Assembly: GCF_032118995.1 (NCBI RefSeq)
Contig: NC_092651.1
Location: 19,328,349-19,392,348, forward strand
Direction: 5' to 3'
Length of the DNA: 64,000 bases
From: Asterias amurensis
Taxonomy: Eukaryota > Echinodermata > Asteroidea > Forcipulatida > Asteriidae
Part shown: positions 1-11,462 of the stretch, piece after piece
Numbering within the stretch: the first letter of the stretch is position 1
Layout: each line of letters starts with the position of its first letter
Position numbers and translations under genes: made by a program
The notes under the pieces: model-generated
Told to the model about the DNA's origin: nothing
Database searches by the model: none
Seen by the model: only the letters and a program-made list of their open reading frames with translations

Positions 1-1312
1 TAATGCACCACAAGGAAAACTGACTGGGTAAGACTTAAATAGTTTGAACAAAGAAAAAATTGACTGGAGCGGGACTTGAAGTGACAACCTCGGGGTTAAC
101 AAACCGGCACTCCACCAACTGAGTTATATTGACTAATGGGGAGAACGCCAACATAGGGCTGGGTAGCTCAGTTGGTAGAGCACCGGGCGCCTTTGGTTCA
201 AGTCTTGCGCCAGTAATTTTGTCTTTGTTCAAACCTAAACAAATCCATATGAAACGGCCAAACAAGAAGCATTTGGGGCCATTGAGAAAATGGCGCTAAC
301 CCATCTCGTAGTACGGATCACGTTTCAATTCACAACAATTTTTATGGGGGAAATTTGTTAAACCATGATGGTGGGCCTTTGTGGTTATGTGATTACATGT
401 AGGTATATATACATTCAAACGGAGACCTATAACAAAAGAGTACAATAGAGTCCATGGTTTGGGAAAGGTCCACGGTTGGAAAACGTGTACAAAATATAAG
501 GGAGCTGTTGCAAAAAAGTTTTTAGAAAGAGGGACAATAGGAGGTCTGCGTTTGCAGGCAAATACAAGCTTGTGTGTACATGTATGTGTGCTAAATCTAG
601 TTCTGTTATAAATGTACTCTATGCGTCATAAGCTCAAACAGTGCAGTCAATGAGGTCAAAGGTCAGCGCATGACCCCTCAATGGCTGGTAAGTTTGAAGC
701 GTTTATGCACATTTTCATTGTTTTCCTCAGTGATGGCGGCTTATATCGGTTATGGAAAAAATATAAAAAATTTTACCCCCCCCCCCCCCCAAATTTTAAT
801 ATAAGAAGTGTTACAACTATATTTTATACAACTGCAAGGATTAAAAACAATCGAACGGTTAAAAAAACAAACATTGCACTGTTTTAAAACTGTTTTTTTT
901 TTTTTACTGTGACTAAAACACAACAATAATATAAGACAAAGAAATGTTACCCTGTTGAGCTAAAATGAGATTTTATTGCAAATAATGAGCTAGACATTGC
1001 CCCCTTTTTTGTCCTTTTTTGCGATTTTCAGAGCCACAAGTATTTAGTTTTTTCTTGACACTAATTTAAAATTTCTTGTCATTGATACATTGTACATGTA
1101 GTATATCAATGAAATGAGTTAAATAGAGGTATCCAAGCTCTGGTGTGAGTGGCCAACGCTGTATGGGTTCGAGTCCCGGTCGTGACACTTTTAAGTCTAC
1201 ATTGTATAGGCATTGTTTACAGACCACTTTTTACAGTTTTACTAAATTTGTCAACATTGACCCTAATTTGTTTGTGCTGCTGAAAACCAACTTTAAGTCC
1301 ATCAAACTCAAT
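1..1312. other. Non-coding stretch with tRNA-like SINE pieces
   Basis: No exon recognised. A reverse-oriented tRNA-like fragment lies near 60-135 and a forward one near 154-245. A third, with the B-box-like GGGTTCGAGTCCC, lies near 1128-1190. A poly-C run is at ~778-791 and a poly-T run at ~893-905. The rest is AT-rich and featureless to me. It is probably intron of WDR61. Confidence 0.5.
154..245 (+). mobile_element. tRNA-derived SINE fragment
   Basis: A-box TAGCTCAGTTGGTAGAGC starts at 164 and a B-box-like GGTTCAAGTC starts at 195. A shared 3' tail (..TTTGTCTTTGTTCAAACC..) follows. The same tail occurs near 5909-5995, reversed near 45050-45110, and near 54575-54650, so this is a dispersed SINE and not a tRNA gene. 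No foldable anticodon arm of normal length is seen. Confidence 0.6.
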
Positions 1313-1831
1313 TTACATTTTGCAAACAAATCTTTTTACTTCGTTTTCACAGTGTGCCTCTTTCCAATACCCAAACTCCTCATTATTTAATATGTTGACA
1401 TACAAACAGTCATCTACGAAATAGCCATACAGAGCTACTATATGGTAATAACCAGTCAGACTCCCATCTTCCCAAACAAATGTTGCCTCTATAGCTCTAT
1501 CAGTGAGTCCAATCCAAAAATCATCCCTCACTATGGACGTCGCATATGCAATAATGAAGTTGTTTTCCGCATCGCTAGCAATGGATACCAAATGGGAAGG
1601 TCTGCCAGGCAAGGACTGCTGCCTGCAGTAAAGCTCTGCATCATCAAATTTTAACAATTTATTCACAAATAGATAACAGTGTTTCCCGTAGCCTAGCCAG
1701 GGAGGTCGGCAGCAAGCTGTTTTGTCCTTGCGCTCCTGAAGCCTTTCTTTACATGTTTTTGTGTTCAGACAAGTTACCTGAGTTACAAGTAAGACAACCA
1801 GTATGAATGGTTGACTAGTGATGAAATGCAT
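1313..1831 (-). CDS. Secreted C-type lectin-domain protein, single exon, 172 aa
   Basis: Intact frame from ATG (1829-1831) to TAA (1313-1315). Residues 1-21 form a hydrophobic signal peptide ending ..VTQVTC. Residues ~40-172 form one long-form C-type lectin domain. Cys41/Cys52 fit the N-terminal hairpin, Cys69/Cys170 and Cys142/Cys161 the two core disulphides, and WIGL is present at 106-109. The usual calcium and sugar ligands are missing. There is no EPN or QPD after the WEDGS segment (120-124), and the WND position reads WKE (156-158). Canonical Ca-dependent sugar binding is therefore unlikely, although other ligands remain possible. It lies antisense to WDR61, upstream of that gene's first visible exon, so it is probably nested in a WDR61 intron. 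Lack of introns suggests either a small lectin gene or a retrocopy. Expression cannot be judged from sequence. Confidence 0.8.
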   Translation of the reverse strand: MHFITSQPFILVVLLVTQVTCLNTKTCKERLQERKDKTACCRPPWLGYGKHCYLFVNKLLKFDDAELYCRQQSLPGRPSHLVSIASDAENNFIIAYATSIVRDDFWIGLTDRAIEATFVWEDGSLTGYYHIVALYGYFVDDCLYVNILNNEEFGYWKEAHCENEVKRFVCKM

Positions 1832-2552
1832 CGTTTTTGTATCAAACTCACTGCAATATCAACTCAGACAACTCAGAATAACAAAATAGTCCGATTCAAT
1901 GTTTTTTTCAAGTTTTTAAATTTCAATAGTGTTGCTTCCTTTTTGTTTTGTTTTATTGATATTGTTGTTTTCAACGCTAGATTTTAAAATGTTTAAACTG
2001 TTTAAGTCTCTGTAATTTCTCTATTGTTATCTTGATGTGTGCATTGTCTCAATTTAGTCTCTGGCTGAAAATGCGTTGTCTTTAGTTTGATTCAATATTT
2101 GCCCTGCAAACAAGGCTGATTGTCGGCACATGCGGATATTTTTTATATTTCCATTTCAATCAGTAACCACAGTTTACACACTAGTCAGCACGTGGTGCAT
2201 AACTTACTCAGGCAATGCAAGCAAAATTACAAGACATGCAAACAACACAAAGAAATCGTTGAAAAAATGCAAATCAACCCCTGTTTGATTTAACCTACAA
2301 AAAAAAAGTTGTCAGCATGTGTGTGTTGACAATGTAGAGTTACGTTAGTCCAAATATGAATGTACCTCACCTTGAGGTTTAAACAAAACTTGTTTCTTAA
2401 CTTCCAAATTGCAGACCTCTGTAGTTAAGTTTGAGTGGTTGTATCAAGCTGGTTCCATTGACCTGTTGTTACATGAATCTCCATGAGTCAAACAATTGTT
2501 TCCTTAGTGCGAAAAAGTTCACCCAAAGTGGACCGCACCACAATGAAGTCAG

Positions 2553-2712
2553 GCCTGGAATAAACCCATGGCACCCACAGCAACTGTCATGCCCCTTTGT
2601 TGTGGTGTTCTTTGCAGAGTTCCAATACAATTTGAAATTTTCCTCATAGAAATGCCCCTTACCAGAGGAATACTGTTGTGCCCTTCAAGAACGAAATTCC
2701 AAGGCCTGTGAA
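2553..2712. mobile_element. MITE-like repeat, AGGCCTGGAATTTC family
   Basis: Starts CAGGCCTGGAATAAA and ends GAAATTCCAAGGCCTG, so its ends are inverted copies. The interior carries the shared motifs ATGCCCCTT and GTGCCCTTCAAGAACG. Related pieces are at 23750-24033, 26468-26602, 38882-39032 and 55706-55884. Confidence 0.55.
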
Positions 2713-4202
2713 GTACAGAACATTCATTGCTCGGCAGTACAGTAATGGCTATTTTGGAGTCCACACAGTATGCACTGAAAGACACAAGAAAAATAAAGAC
2801 AGAGCTCTGATCATACCGTCACTGTCGATGTTATACGTTGGGTTTGTTGTTGTCAATGACTGGATATCACACAGCTGTAAAATATGCTTATATAGGCCTA
2901 CTTACATGTAGCTTAAAATAGTGCAATATGCAATTCTTAAATAGGGCAATTCGTGTTACTGTACCACTGGCCTAACCTGAACCGGGTAACTAGACATTAT
3001 TTGAGGGGTCATGTGGGGGGGGGGGGGGGCAAAGAAATGTTTGTTTAACCATACAGAATGATTATTTTTTATGTTGGGGAGGGGAGGGGGGAAAAGGGCT
3101 ACATGTTCAATACTTTTTTGTTAGCAGTAACCCTCAGCCTTACATGCTCAAATACAATAAAATATAATTTCTTTACCTTTGACTGACAGCAAATCTGAAA
3201 GGCCAACACACAGTATTAAGTATTAGGTAACTCGATTTCACAGGTTGTGTAGATTCACCTTACTTGCTGTACATGTACTGATAACTATAGCCACACTGAC
3301 AGTCTGTAAAACAAACCTGTCCAGAAAATGCAAACTTAGAATTGTGGCACAGACCAGCGAGCTGTCTGTTCGTTTTCTGCTTGTGCGCAAACCCTGTCAT
3401 AGTTGCCGTCACCGTCTCGTAATTGATGGTTTGGCAAAAAAAAAAAAAAAAAATTAAGAAAAGGTCTCCACCAGTGAAAATTGCTTTTGTCTGGTTACTT
3501 GTTTCTGCTCAATAAAGCCCTTAAAACGTGCAGAGTAACCAATGGTCTCTGTAAACTCACTTTTGAAGTGAATTCAAGCAGAATTGCAAAATTGCAGCAA
3601 TTTCATTAAAATGTTATTGATTTTATTATTTCTTTTGAAGAGCTACCATTGGCTAAGAGTCAGGCCTAGCGCGCACATGGAAACACTTATACTTGCACGT
3701 TTCCATTGATTTACATCAATTATGGCGGACAATGCAAGGGGGTCTATTTGAAGGAAGGCCAACGAATATTGCCAACTAATTGTGTGACTTTGCCACAGTT
3801 GGCATCATTGAAGATAATTTGATTAAGTCCTTTTGTTACCATGGGAACTATTTTTTAGGCCTGATCGATGTTGTAAGGGGAAGGTTGTATTACACTGAGA
3901 CAAGGGACTACGTGTACACGTTACATGAGAAATGGTAGTCTGAGTCAGACACCATCTGAAATAGAGGGCGCTGTAAGATTGGGGGGGGGGGGCATTACAC
4001 CAACTGCATTACACAGGCCAGAGGTCAGGGTCAATCTCATTTGGCACTGGTTACATATTAGGCCAGTTGTGTTCCCAGAATGCCTTGCTCGATCATAAAC
4101 CATACAATGTATATTGGATATTTTAATTAGTTTTGTTTATCCATTCTGTGTAAGAGACTACGCAGAGCGTACTTTCAAAAGAGGCATCAAGTCATGGAGC
4201 AA

Positions 4203-4379
4203 CAGGGGTGGATTTTACAAAGGTAGTCCTAACTTAGGACTAGTCCTAGGCAATGCTAAGAGATAGGACTGGTCCTAAGTTAGAACTAGTAACTCATCCT
4301 AACTTAGGACCAGTCCTATCTCTTAGCATTGCCTAGGACTAGTCCTAAGTTAGGACTACCTTTGTGAAATCCACCCCTG
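4203..4379. mobile_element. Palindromic (foldback) MITE in WDR61 intron
   Basis: A 177-bp inverted repeat with arms of about 80 bp. The left end CAGGGGTGGATTTTACAAAG mirrors the right end CTTTGTGAAATCCACCCCTG. The arms are rich in CTAACTTAGGAC / GTCCTAAGTTAG. There is no coding capacity. It could form a strong hairpin in the WDR61 pre-mRNA, 430 bp before a 3' splice site. Confidence 0.75.
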
Positions 4380-4511
4380 GACCCTTTAATTCTTCTTTGA
4401 TTTTTTGGTTTGTCAAACTGTAGCATTTCAGGGTGACCGTGATTCATTTGAAAGAGGATTGCGTCAAAATACATACAATAGTACAATACTTGCTTTTTGA
4501 AACACGCGTAC

Positions 4512-4706
4512 GGGGCCAAATTTCATAAAGCTGTTAAGCAGAAATTACATACCGGTACTTCTTTGCCAAACAAAAATTGAGTGGGGCACCAACCACAATA
4601 ATGTTAACTTTTAAATGTAAATTTTGCTGGTAACTTGTTTCTGCTAAGCTGTGCTATTCTATGCTAAGCAAGTTTTGGTGCTTACAGGCTTTATGAAATT
4701 GGGCCC
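4512..4706. mobile_element. MITE, GGGCCCAATTTCATAAAGC family
   Basis: Inverted ends: GGGGCCAAATTTCATAAAGC on the left and GCTTTATGAAATTGGGCCCT on the right. The interior contains CTGTTAAGCAGAAA, GAGTGGGGCACCA and GGTAACTTGTTTCTGC, shared with the copies at 20150-20319, 20475-20636 and 56942-57145. Fragments lie near 9240-9340, 18160-18240 and 40890-40975. Confidence 0.65.
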
Positions 4707-4805
4707 TCGTCAGCCAAAGAAACAGCAGCCAGGGGAAGCACACTAAGGGGACATATTATTTTGTGTTTAAACAAGTAAACTGTATCATTTCTTCTTCATT
4801 TACAG

Positions 4806-7131
4806 GTCATGCTATGCCCATTAGGTCACTGTGTTTCTCCCCAGACTCACAGTTACTAGCCACAGCGTCAGATGATGGACACTTAAAAGTTTATGATGTG
4901 TAAGTAGTTAAGTACATTACATTTTTTGGGGTGGGGTGGGGGGTAGAGGGGAAGACATTTTACAGGGTTTTTGTGGACCCTTCAAAAAGAACTAAATAAG
5001 GGAATCAATGTGTGGTGAAGAGGTTTTCAACTAGTGGTTTAATCCAAACGAGGCCTGGTTCTTGATAATTTTATCGAGACGAAGTGCATACACCCAAACC
5101 AAACGGTACACTCCTATCACATCCGCTATACCTCAAAAGACTTATTCCTTTTGGTCTTAAACTTTCGGTCTTAAATTTTTTTAAGGGTATTGTGGGTCCA
5201 AAGATGGCAGTCTGTGCATGGGGATAGTAACGGAATGTTATTTTGTTCTCAATTTTATTTATGTCAAAACATTTTTGGTTTTGACTGCAAAAAGCACACC
5301 CCTAGTGGGTGCAGCGGTGACAGTCTGTGCGTGGGGATAGTTACTGATTGTTTCATTGTTCTCAATTTTATTTATGTCTTGACCACTACAGGCAACATGC
5401 CAACCTAGCTGGGACACTATCCGGCCATGGGTCCTGGGTGCTGAGTGTCCACTTCTGTCCTGACAACACCCATTTTGTCTCCAGGTAAGATCAGTGACTT
5501 ATAGCTGGCACAAATTTGAGGAATACAGACTTTTTGTAGCCCATAGGGCTAGTGAAGTTGCCCCCTCCCCCAGGAAGTTTTATACTTGCCTCCATGAAGT
5601 TTTAGTAGCCCACATGTATAGACCTTATGCACATGACGTCATTTCAGTAGGGCGCCCTCACCTAGAGGTCAAAAGGAGGTTGTTCATTAGCCAATCCTGT
5701 GCGCCGCGCATACAAATCTGTGCGTTTCGATTGTTTTGTCACCGTTTTTCCACTAAGATGGCCGCTGGATGACGTCAATGCATAAGGTCTATTGTCATAA
5801 AAGTATCTTCCCGATGTATAAATGGTAGCGATCCAAACCTACTTAATTGTCAGATAAAGTTACATTCTCTCACTCAAAAATAAAATATACGGTTGTATAA
5901 CGACCGCCAACATAGATAGCTCAGTTGGTAGAGCGCCTGCACATTAATCCAGAGGGCATTGGTTCAAATCCAATTCTAGTAAATTTGTTCGACCCTAAAA
6001 TCCAAAATAAACTAACACTTTTTTAAAATAAGTTTTTCACATCTGAAAAGGAAGAAATTTAAACATTTTTAAATACAAGTAGGTTGCACAGTTTTTAGTT
6101 GCCCAAAGGGTAAGTTTAAAAGTGGAGTTACGATTTTTACTAGATATTGTATGCCGCAAAGCATTCTTTTCCAAATGAAACTGAATGACCCTGGTGTTGG
6201 ATTGAATTAGTTTTTATTGGAGTTGGGCCGGAAAAGTGATACTTATTACAACCGTTTTTCACAGCTCGTCAGACAAAACAGTGAAAGTATGGGACGCCGG
6301 AGCTAGACAGTGTGTTGCAACATTCTACGATCACTATGACCAGGTATGTATTGATATTCTCTCCCTCTCTCTCTATTTGAATTTCAGTTTTATACTGAAT
6401 TAAAATGGTGGATAACGCCAAGTCCTAATTAGTGGTTACGGCTACAACTGTTGCTATGGGCATTTGATGCTTCAATGCATGCCCATGTGAAAATCAAGCT
6501 GCTACCGCAATCGCTAATTTGTCCGCAGCCTAAGGGTTGGCTCCATCCTGCAGATATATTTAAAGATTACCAAAACCAAAAGTTGCCTGCAGGCAATCTT
6601 TGGAGATTCAACCATTTTGACACACTTTTATTGATTTTGGTTTAACGGGGACATTGACCACCCCCCCCCCCCCACCCCTTGGCTTATCAAAGATTATTGC
6701 GATGATGGCATCTGGGCCAACGCAAAGGAACAAACAAAATGTAAAGTCAACCCTCAATATGGGCACTGTTGTAAAGACTTCTGCTTATAAAGAGTAGATT
6801 CTGAAGTCCTTAATCTCATTTCTGCTTTGTGTCTCTTGGTTTTGCTGTCCTCTTCTAACTCTGTTCCTGTTATAAAGAGGTAATTTTACCAGTCCCAAAG
6901 ATCTTTTTAAAAGAGAGTAGACTGAAGACGCTACTTCAAATGTTTTGACACTTTTCTTTGATATATTTCATTGAAGATATCAGTCAGAACCATTCCAGCA
7001 AAATATATTTTTAAATTTTCTTTCCCTTCTTCACTTTCCAGGTCTGGCAGTCAAAGTACAATGGAAACGGATCCAAGGTTGTTTCAGTATCTGATGACAG
7101 AGCCATCCATGTATACGACTGTCCGTTATAG
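4806..7131 (+). CDS. WDR61: WDR61/SKIC8 (Ski8), C-terminal four exons, partial
   Basis: WD40-repeat protein of the Ski complex (cytoplasmic 3'-5' mRNA decay with the exosome) and of the Paf1 complex in the nucleus. Coding exons are 4806-4899, 5392-5484, 6265-6343 and 7042-7131 (TAG stop 7129-7131). All junctions are GT-AG and keep frame. Together they encode about the last 118 residues of a protein usually near 305 aa. Visible are [15 protein letters not shown], then [34 protein letters not shown] and a last blade ending [20 protein letters not shown] before CPL-stop. These align almost residue by residue with vertebrate WDR61, so the family call is very secure. I found no earlier exon between 1 and 4805, so the N-terminal exons probably lie left of the window. 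That would make the preceding intron longer than 4.8 kb. Confidence 0.95.
5620..5790. mobile_element. MITE, AGACCTTATGCA family (copy 1)
   Basis: Ends are inverted: AGACCTTATGCACATGACG and its mirror GACGTCAATGCATAAGGTCT. The interior holds CAATCCTGTGCGCCGCGCAT and AAGATGGCCGC. A second copy is at 8956-9125. It lies in the WDR61 intron between exons 5392-5484 and 6265-6343. Confidence 0.7.
5909..5995 (+). mobile_element. tRNA-derived SINE fragment
   Basis: A-box TAGCTCAGTTGGTAGAGCGC at ~5917 and B-box GGTTCAAATCC at ~5961. The AGTAAATTTGTTCGACCC tail matches the SINE at 154-245. It lies in a WDR61 intron. Confidence 0.6.
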
Positions 7132-8300
7132 TACAAGAAACTCTAGTAGCATACTTCTAAGACTTGACACATTCTTCCCAGGCTTTTAAGACGATCCCTT
7201 GATAAAGTCACTCTGCCTGTGGGGTCCTCAAAACGAGCACTGGAAACATCCCCACTTGCATCGCTGCAACACCACCTGCTGAAAGCCTTTAAGGTGTATT
7301 GTACAGTCCCACAAATTCAGCTTCCTTTGAACATCGTTCCAAGCTTTTTAACTCTAAAGTTCCATCTTTGAAAAGTCACATGGCTGTGATACTTTTCCCA
7401 TGGCCAAAAGAATTGACGTAAACAAATTGTTGTCAGGAATGACTGAAAGGAGGCAAGTTTTTTCCGAAGATCCTACAGGTACATACTTTACACCTTACTG
7501 ATGTAAAGATGGGCTTGGGTTCTTGCAGAAAAGTGGATGGAATTTTATAAGAAGTTGACTGCGTTGCTTTCCATTGAGGAGTGTTGTTGACTGAGTTTTT
7601 TCTGCTGATACTGAATTTTAGGCAAAATTAATGTAGTACCAGGGAACCAAGAATAAACTTGGACTGATTGGGAGCATGTAATTCATGTAGATAGTTTTAT
7701 CTGATATAATGCCTTGTAAACTTTAACTTCCAGCAAGGTGTTATTACAGAACGCGGTTTGCATAAAGTTATGTACACATATATGTTGTGGGTGTTTTTGC
7801 TAGAATTCTTTTGGAAGTTCTTAATGTCGTTTGCCCTTGTGGAAAAAGGGGGAAAGTTAGTGTTTTCTTTTGAAACAATTTAGTAGAAAACAAGATTCTC
7901 TGATGGTACAATATGTTTTTTTGGGGGGAATTTTAACTTGGTTAAACCATATCTTACCATGGATCTCTGAAATTTAATTTTTACTTACACTCTGTCGGAG
8001 TAAGTCTGTGATGGGTATTTGTTTATGCTATCATAGATTTAATGGTAGATGTCAAGGTACACTGGAAGCATCAGTCAGTACATTGTTGTAATAAAGGGAA
8101 CGAATTTGGTTGGTAACTTGTAAATAAATATGTCACAATATTAATTGTGAATACATTTTGAATACAATCTTCCTAGTCTGTGTTTTACTGACCTATGTCT
8201 TGCCTTTTATCTTCTTTGAAATTGTTGTGTGCCCAGAAGAAGGGGGTACAGCTCTACGCCCCTTTTTTAACAGATGGTCGAAAGCAATAAAATTGCCTGA
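7132..8300 (+). other. WDR61: WDR61 3' UTR
   Basis: Sequence after the WDR61 stop. AATAAA-type polyadenylation signals occur at about 8090, 8123 and 8286. The last (GCAATAAAATTGCC) is the most distal candidate. The true cleavage site cannot be fixed without transcripts. Confidence 0.5.
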
Positions 8301-8636
8301 CAAAAAACAAACATGGCATTACTGATACATATTTTTGCTAGAATAACCAGACATGTATTCTTATTGCTAAGCAGAATTTAGCATTTCTGTTATGATATGC
8401 TAATGGTAGAAAACCGATCAAACTTTCACACCCAGTTTTATTGGAAAATGAAGAAAAGTTTGCACATTTATTGCTTACGCCACTCAAAATGCAAAACAAT
8501 GGAAACGAAACAGTAAGTATGTAGCCACTGAGCACTGCTCGACTGTGTACTGCAAAGTTTCAGTTTAGGATGTTGGAGAAGAATTATTCAAGGGAAAACC
8601 CAAAAAGTCAGGCGGAGACTGACAACTCAATCCACA

Positions 8637-8870
8637 TATAGAATCAAAGTCTTATATATAGCGCACGTATCTACCAACAAGGTACTCGAGGCGCTTAGTA
8701 TATGCATTTATACAGAAAGAGAGGCTAAGGAAAGTTATGAATTCTGAGACCCAATTATGTAGCACCTTGCAAGGGTTTACAAGGTGCTACAGTGCATATA
8801 GCAGCCATAGGTCCCCCATTGGGATTTGAACCCGGGGTTCCTGAGGTGGAAGGTCACCATGATGATGATG
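8637..8870 (-). mobile_element. SINE with CGCTATATAAGACTTTGATT-type tail, reverse orientation
   Basis: Begins with the reverse of a GCGCTATATAAGACTTTGATT tail (left end ATAGAATCAAAGTCTTATAT) and ends in a region containing GGGATTTGAACCCGGGG, the reverse of a tRNA-type B-box. The copy at ~55895-56155 runs forward with the same internal landmarks (GCACCTTGTAAACCC, GGTAGATACGTGCGC). A diverged copy is near 48605-48925. Tails of this form are typical of SINEs mobilised by L2/CR1-like LINEs; that link is inferred. Confidence 0.6.
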
Positions 8871-8955
8871 ATAAGCTATGAATCAGACAGCACTGAAAAC
8901 AGTACTATGGATCAGACACATCACGATTATCTTACAGAAACAACTTAATCTGGAA

Positions 8956-9125
8956 ACCTTATGTACATAATGACGTCATTTTAGTTGGACACCCTCGGAT
9001 AGTTATCAAAAGAAGGTACATGTACCTCATTGACCCGTCCTGTGCGCTGTGCATACATAGCTGCACGTTTCTATCACTATTTTACCTCCCAAGATGGCGG
9101 CTTTATGATGACAATGCATAAGGTC
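8956..9125. mobile_element. MITE, AGACCTTATGCA family (copy 2)
   Basis: Starts ACCTTATGTACATAATGACG, ends GACAATGCATAAGGTCC, with AAGATGGCGGC inside. It is colinear with the 5620-5790 copy but diverged. Confidence 0.7.
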
Positions 9126-9964
9126 CATTTAGTAGGTGAACATGGAAGGTCAACAACACCACTTTAGAGGTGCAATCAACAAATGGCAACTTTCCATAAA
9201 CTGTTAGCAACTTTTCACAAATCAAACTGTTCATTTTTGACCTACATGTAGATGCAATTTCATAGAACTGCTGAGCACAAACAGTAGCTAAGCACAAATC
9301 AATTATGCTTACCAGATTTTGTTTACCAGCCAAAATACCATCATGTCAAATGGACTATTTGTGACTGGTATCATGCAACAAACATCAGTAAAAACATTTA
9401 GCATTTCACATACTCAAAATGAACCTGTTAGTGGACTCTTTTATATTCTGTCATTGCAAAAATGTCCTCTTTAATAAGTGTTCTGCAATTAATTTCACAA
9501 CAATGTGATAAAAATTCCTCCTGTCATATATCTGTATTATATATGTATTGCATATAATATAAAATGTTCACCTAATTACAAGTATACATTAATTTTGACA
9601 CAAATATGGACAGGAAGTTAACAGATGGGTTACAAAATTATTACAAAATTACATTAAAAATCACAAAAGTTTTACCCATACACCAATGTGTTCAAAGCAC
9701 CGTTACTCGGAGTAACTTTCTCCCGAGTCCTGTAAGCATCTGCAAATATTTTTCTTTATCCCTGATGAATATTGAACATCCACTAACATTTAATTAAAAT
9801 GTGTAACCAGTCAAGTAATACACAACACTTTACCCTCCCTCTTTCTTTAAATTAATCCGAAACAAATATAGAGTACCTTGAAAGAAACAATGAGTGAAAG
9901 ATAGATTCAAGTAAGCAGATTACAATTACGCAGCTTCAAACAAATAAAATTGGAAGTGAGACTT

Positions 9965-10337
9965 ATAGCCATTGGACCCTTTCGGTACAGAAAAAAAAAA
10001 AGTTCACAGATTTACAAATAACTTACAGGGTTAACAGAAGGTAATGGTGAAAGACTTCTCTTGAAATATTATTCCATGAAATGCTTTACTTTTTGAGAAA
10101 TCGGTGAAACAATATAAATTCTTGTTAGCGAGAATTACAGATTTATTTTAAACTGATGTCATGACACGGCGAAACGCGCGGAAACAAGAGTGGGTTTTCC
10201 CGTTATTTTCTCCCGACTCCGATGACCAATTGAGCCTAAATTTTCACAGGTTTGTTATTTTATATATAAGTTTTGATGCACGAAGTATGGGACTTGGACA
10301 ATGCTGTTTACCGAAAGTGTATAATGGCTTTAAAACA
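9965..10337. mobile_element. MITE with AAAGCC-type ends (copy 1)
   Basis: Left end AGCCATTGGACCCTTTCGGT, right end CCGAAAGTGTATAATGGCTT. A reverse-oriented relative at ~60625-60938 shares long segments, such as AGTTCACAGATTTACAAATA and GGTAATGGTGAAAGACTTCT. It is related in layout to the TTAA family (TTTTCACAGGTTTGTTATTT is common to both) but clearly distinct. Confidence 0.6.
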
Positions 10338-11179
10338 GTGTAAAGAACTAGCCTGGCGAGTATGCACATGAAGACTGTTCCAAAGAAATGGATTAGGGTA
10401 AGAATATGATCTTTGACCATAAAAAATGGGAGAAGCTCTTGTAGTTGTGGTGAGAAAAGAATGTTGAGATGATTTTAAAGTTCAATTTGGCAAATAGGTA
10501 AACAAGATCACAGAAGTGTGGAAAGCTTGACTGAAAGCTTGACTGAAAGCTGACAGCCAGGTATTTTGAGCAAAAGTTACTTCATTAGTGCAGAGTGCTA
10601 TTGCATAGTGTGCACTTTCCAAAATAAATGATCAGATTAAATATTAGCATACAAATATGTAGAAAAAGGAAACATTTCAGTAGGAATAATATATGAATGT
10701 GCACTTTCTCGTATAGCAACATTTAACACTGTAAATGCTACTACTCTTTTTCCATGGCTCCATGTACAAATTTGTGAACATTTTTCTTTTCTTTGGACTT
10801 TGGACGAGGATGCCCAATTTGGTAATCATGCCCAATTTTGATAGGTTTAATGATATAAACATGAACGTCAATTGCCAAAATTGGAAACAGAGGTTAAGTC
10901 TCTGGTTTCCTTTGTTGATTGGTCAAATATTATTATTATTATTATTACTATTATAAATTGTACTTCCATATCAGTTTTATTTCATTAGCCATAAAAATAT
11001 GCTAAACTAAAGTATTTGAAGAAACCAAAGTGAGCCCATGTAAAAAACCAAATATGGTTTGGGACCAACTTGGTCCCGGAAGTTTTAATACGCACAAGAC
11101 TTGAATAGTTTATGGAAGCACATCAGGGAATTGAGACAGCAGTGTCTGAGGTCTGTAACTGTAGGGTGCATAACTAAGA

Positions 11180-11462
11180 GCCTTATACCCGTTCCGACAG
11201 GCGCTCCAGAGTCGCGCTGAACCAAATAGATTAGGAGCGACTCTGGGTCGATCCAGACAAACTTAACAAAACATTTATATTAGGTTCAGCTCAAGACATG
11301 ATCGACGTCTAAAACCAAGGCACTCCAGAGTCATTCTGAATGTCTGCAACAGTCGATCTTTCGACTTCTAGCGCATCCAGTCGCTCCTAACTGTTTCAGA
11401 CGTCAGAATTTGGTTAAGCACGACTCTGGAGCGCCCCTCTGAAACAGGTGTTACGAGGCATA
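11180..11462. mobile_element. Palindromic MITE with GCGACTCTGGAGCGC-type arms
   Basis: Left part GCGCTCCAGAGTCGCGCTGA mirrors right part GCACGACTCTGGAGCGC. Outer ends GCCTTATACC and GTTACGAGGC are weaker inverted copies. Several CCAGAGTC and GTCGCTCC motifs repeat inside. No coding capacity. Confidence 0.55.

Larger units (their letters stand above)
1832..4805. other. Probable WDR61 intron, no exon seen
   Basis: AT-rich non-coding DNA. It holds a GGCCTGG-type MITE (2553-2712), a palindromic element (4203-4379) and a GGGCCcAATTTCATAAAGC-type MITE (4512-4706). Poly-G runs are near 3016-3028 and 3980-3990, and a poly-A run near 3437-3454. No coding stretch with homology was recognised. Confidence 0.5.

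Noticed and set aside
164-215. tRNA gene candidate
   Set aside because: A- and B-box-like motifs are present, but the arms do not pair well and the same tail recurs in dispersed copies, so it is a SINE.
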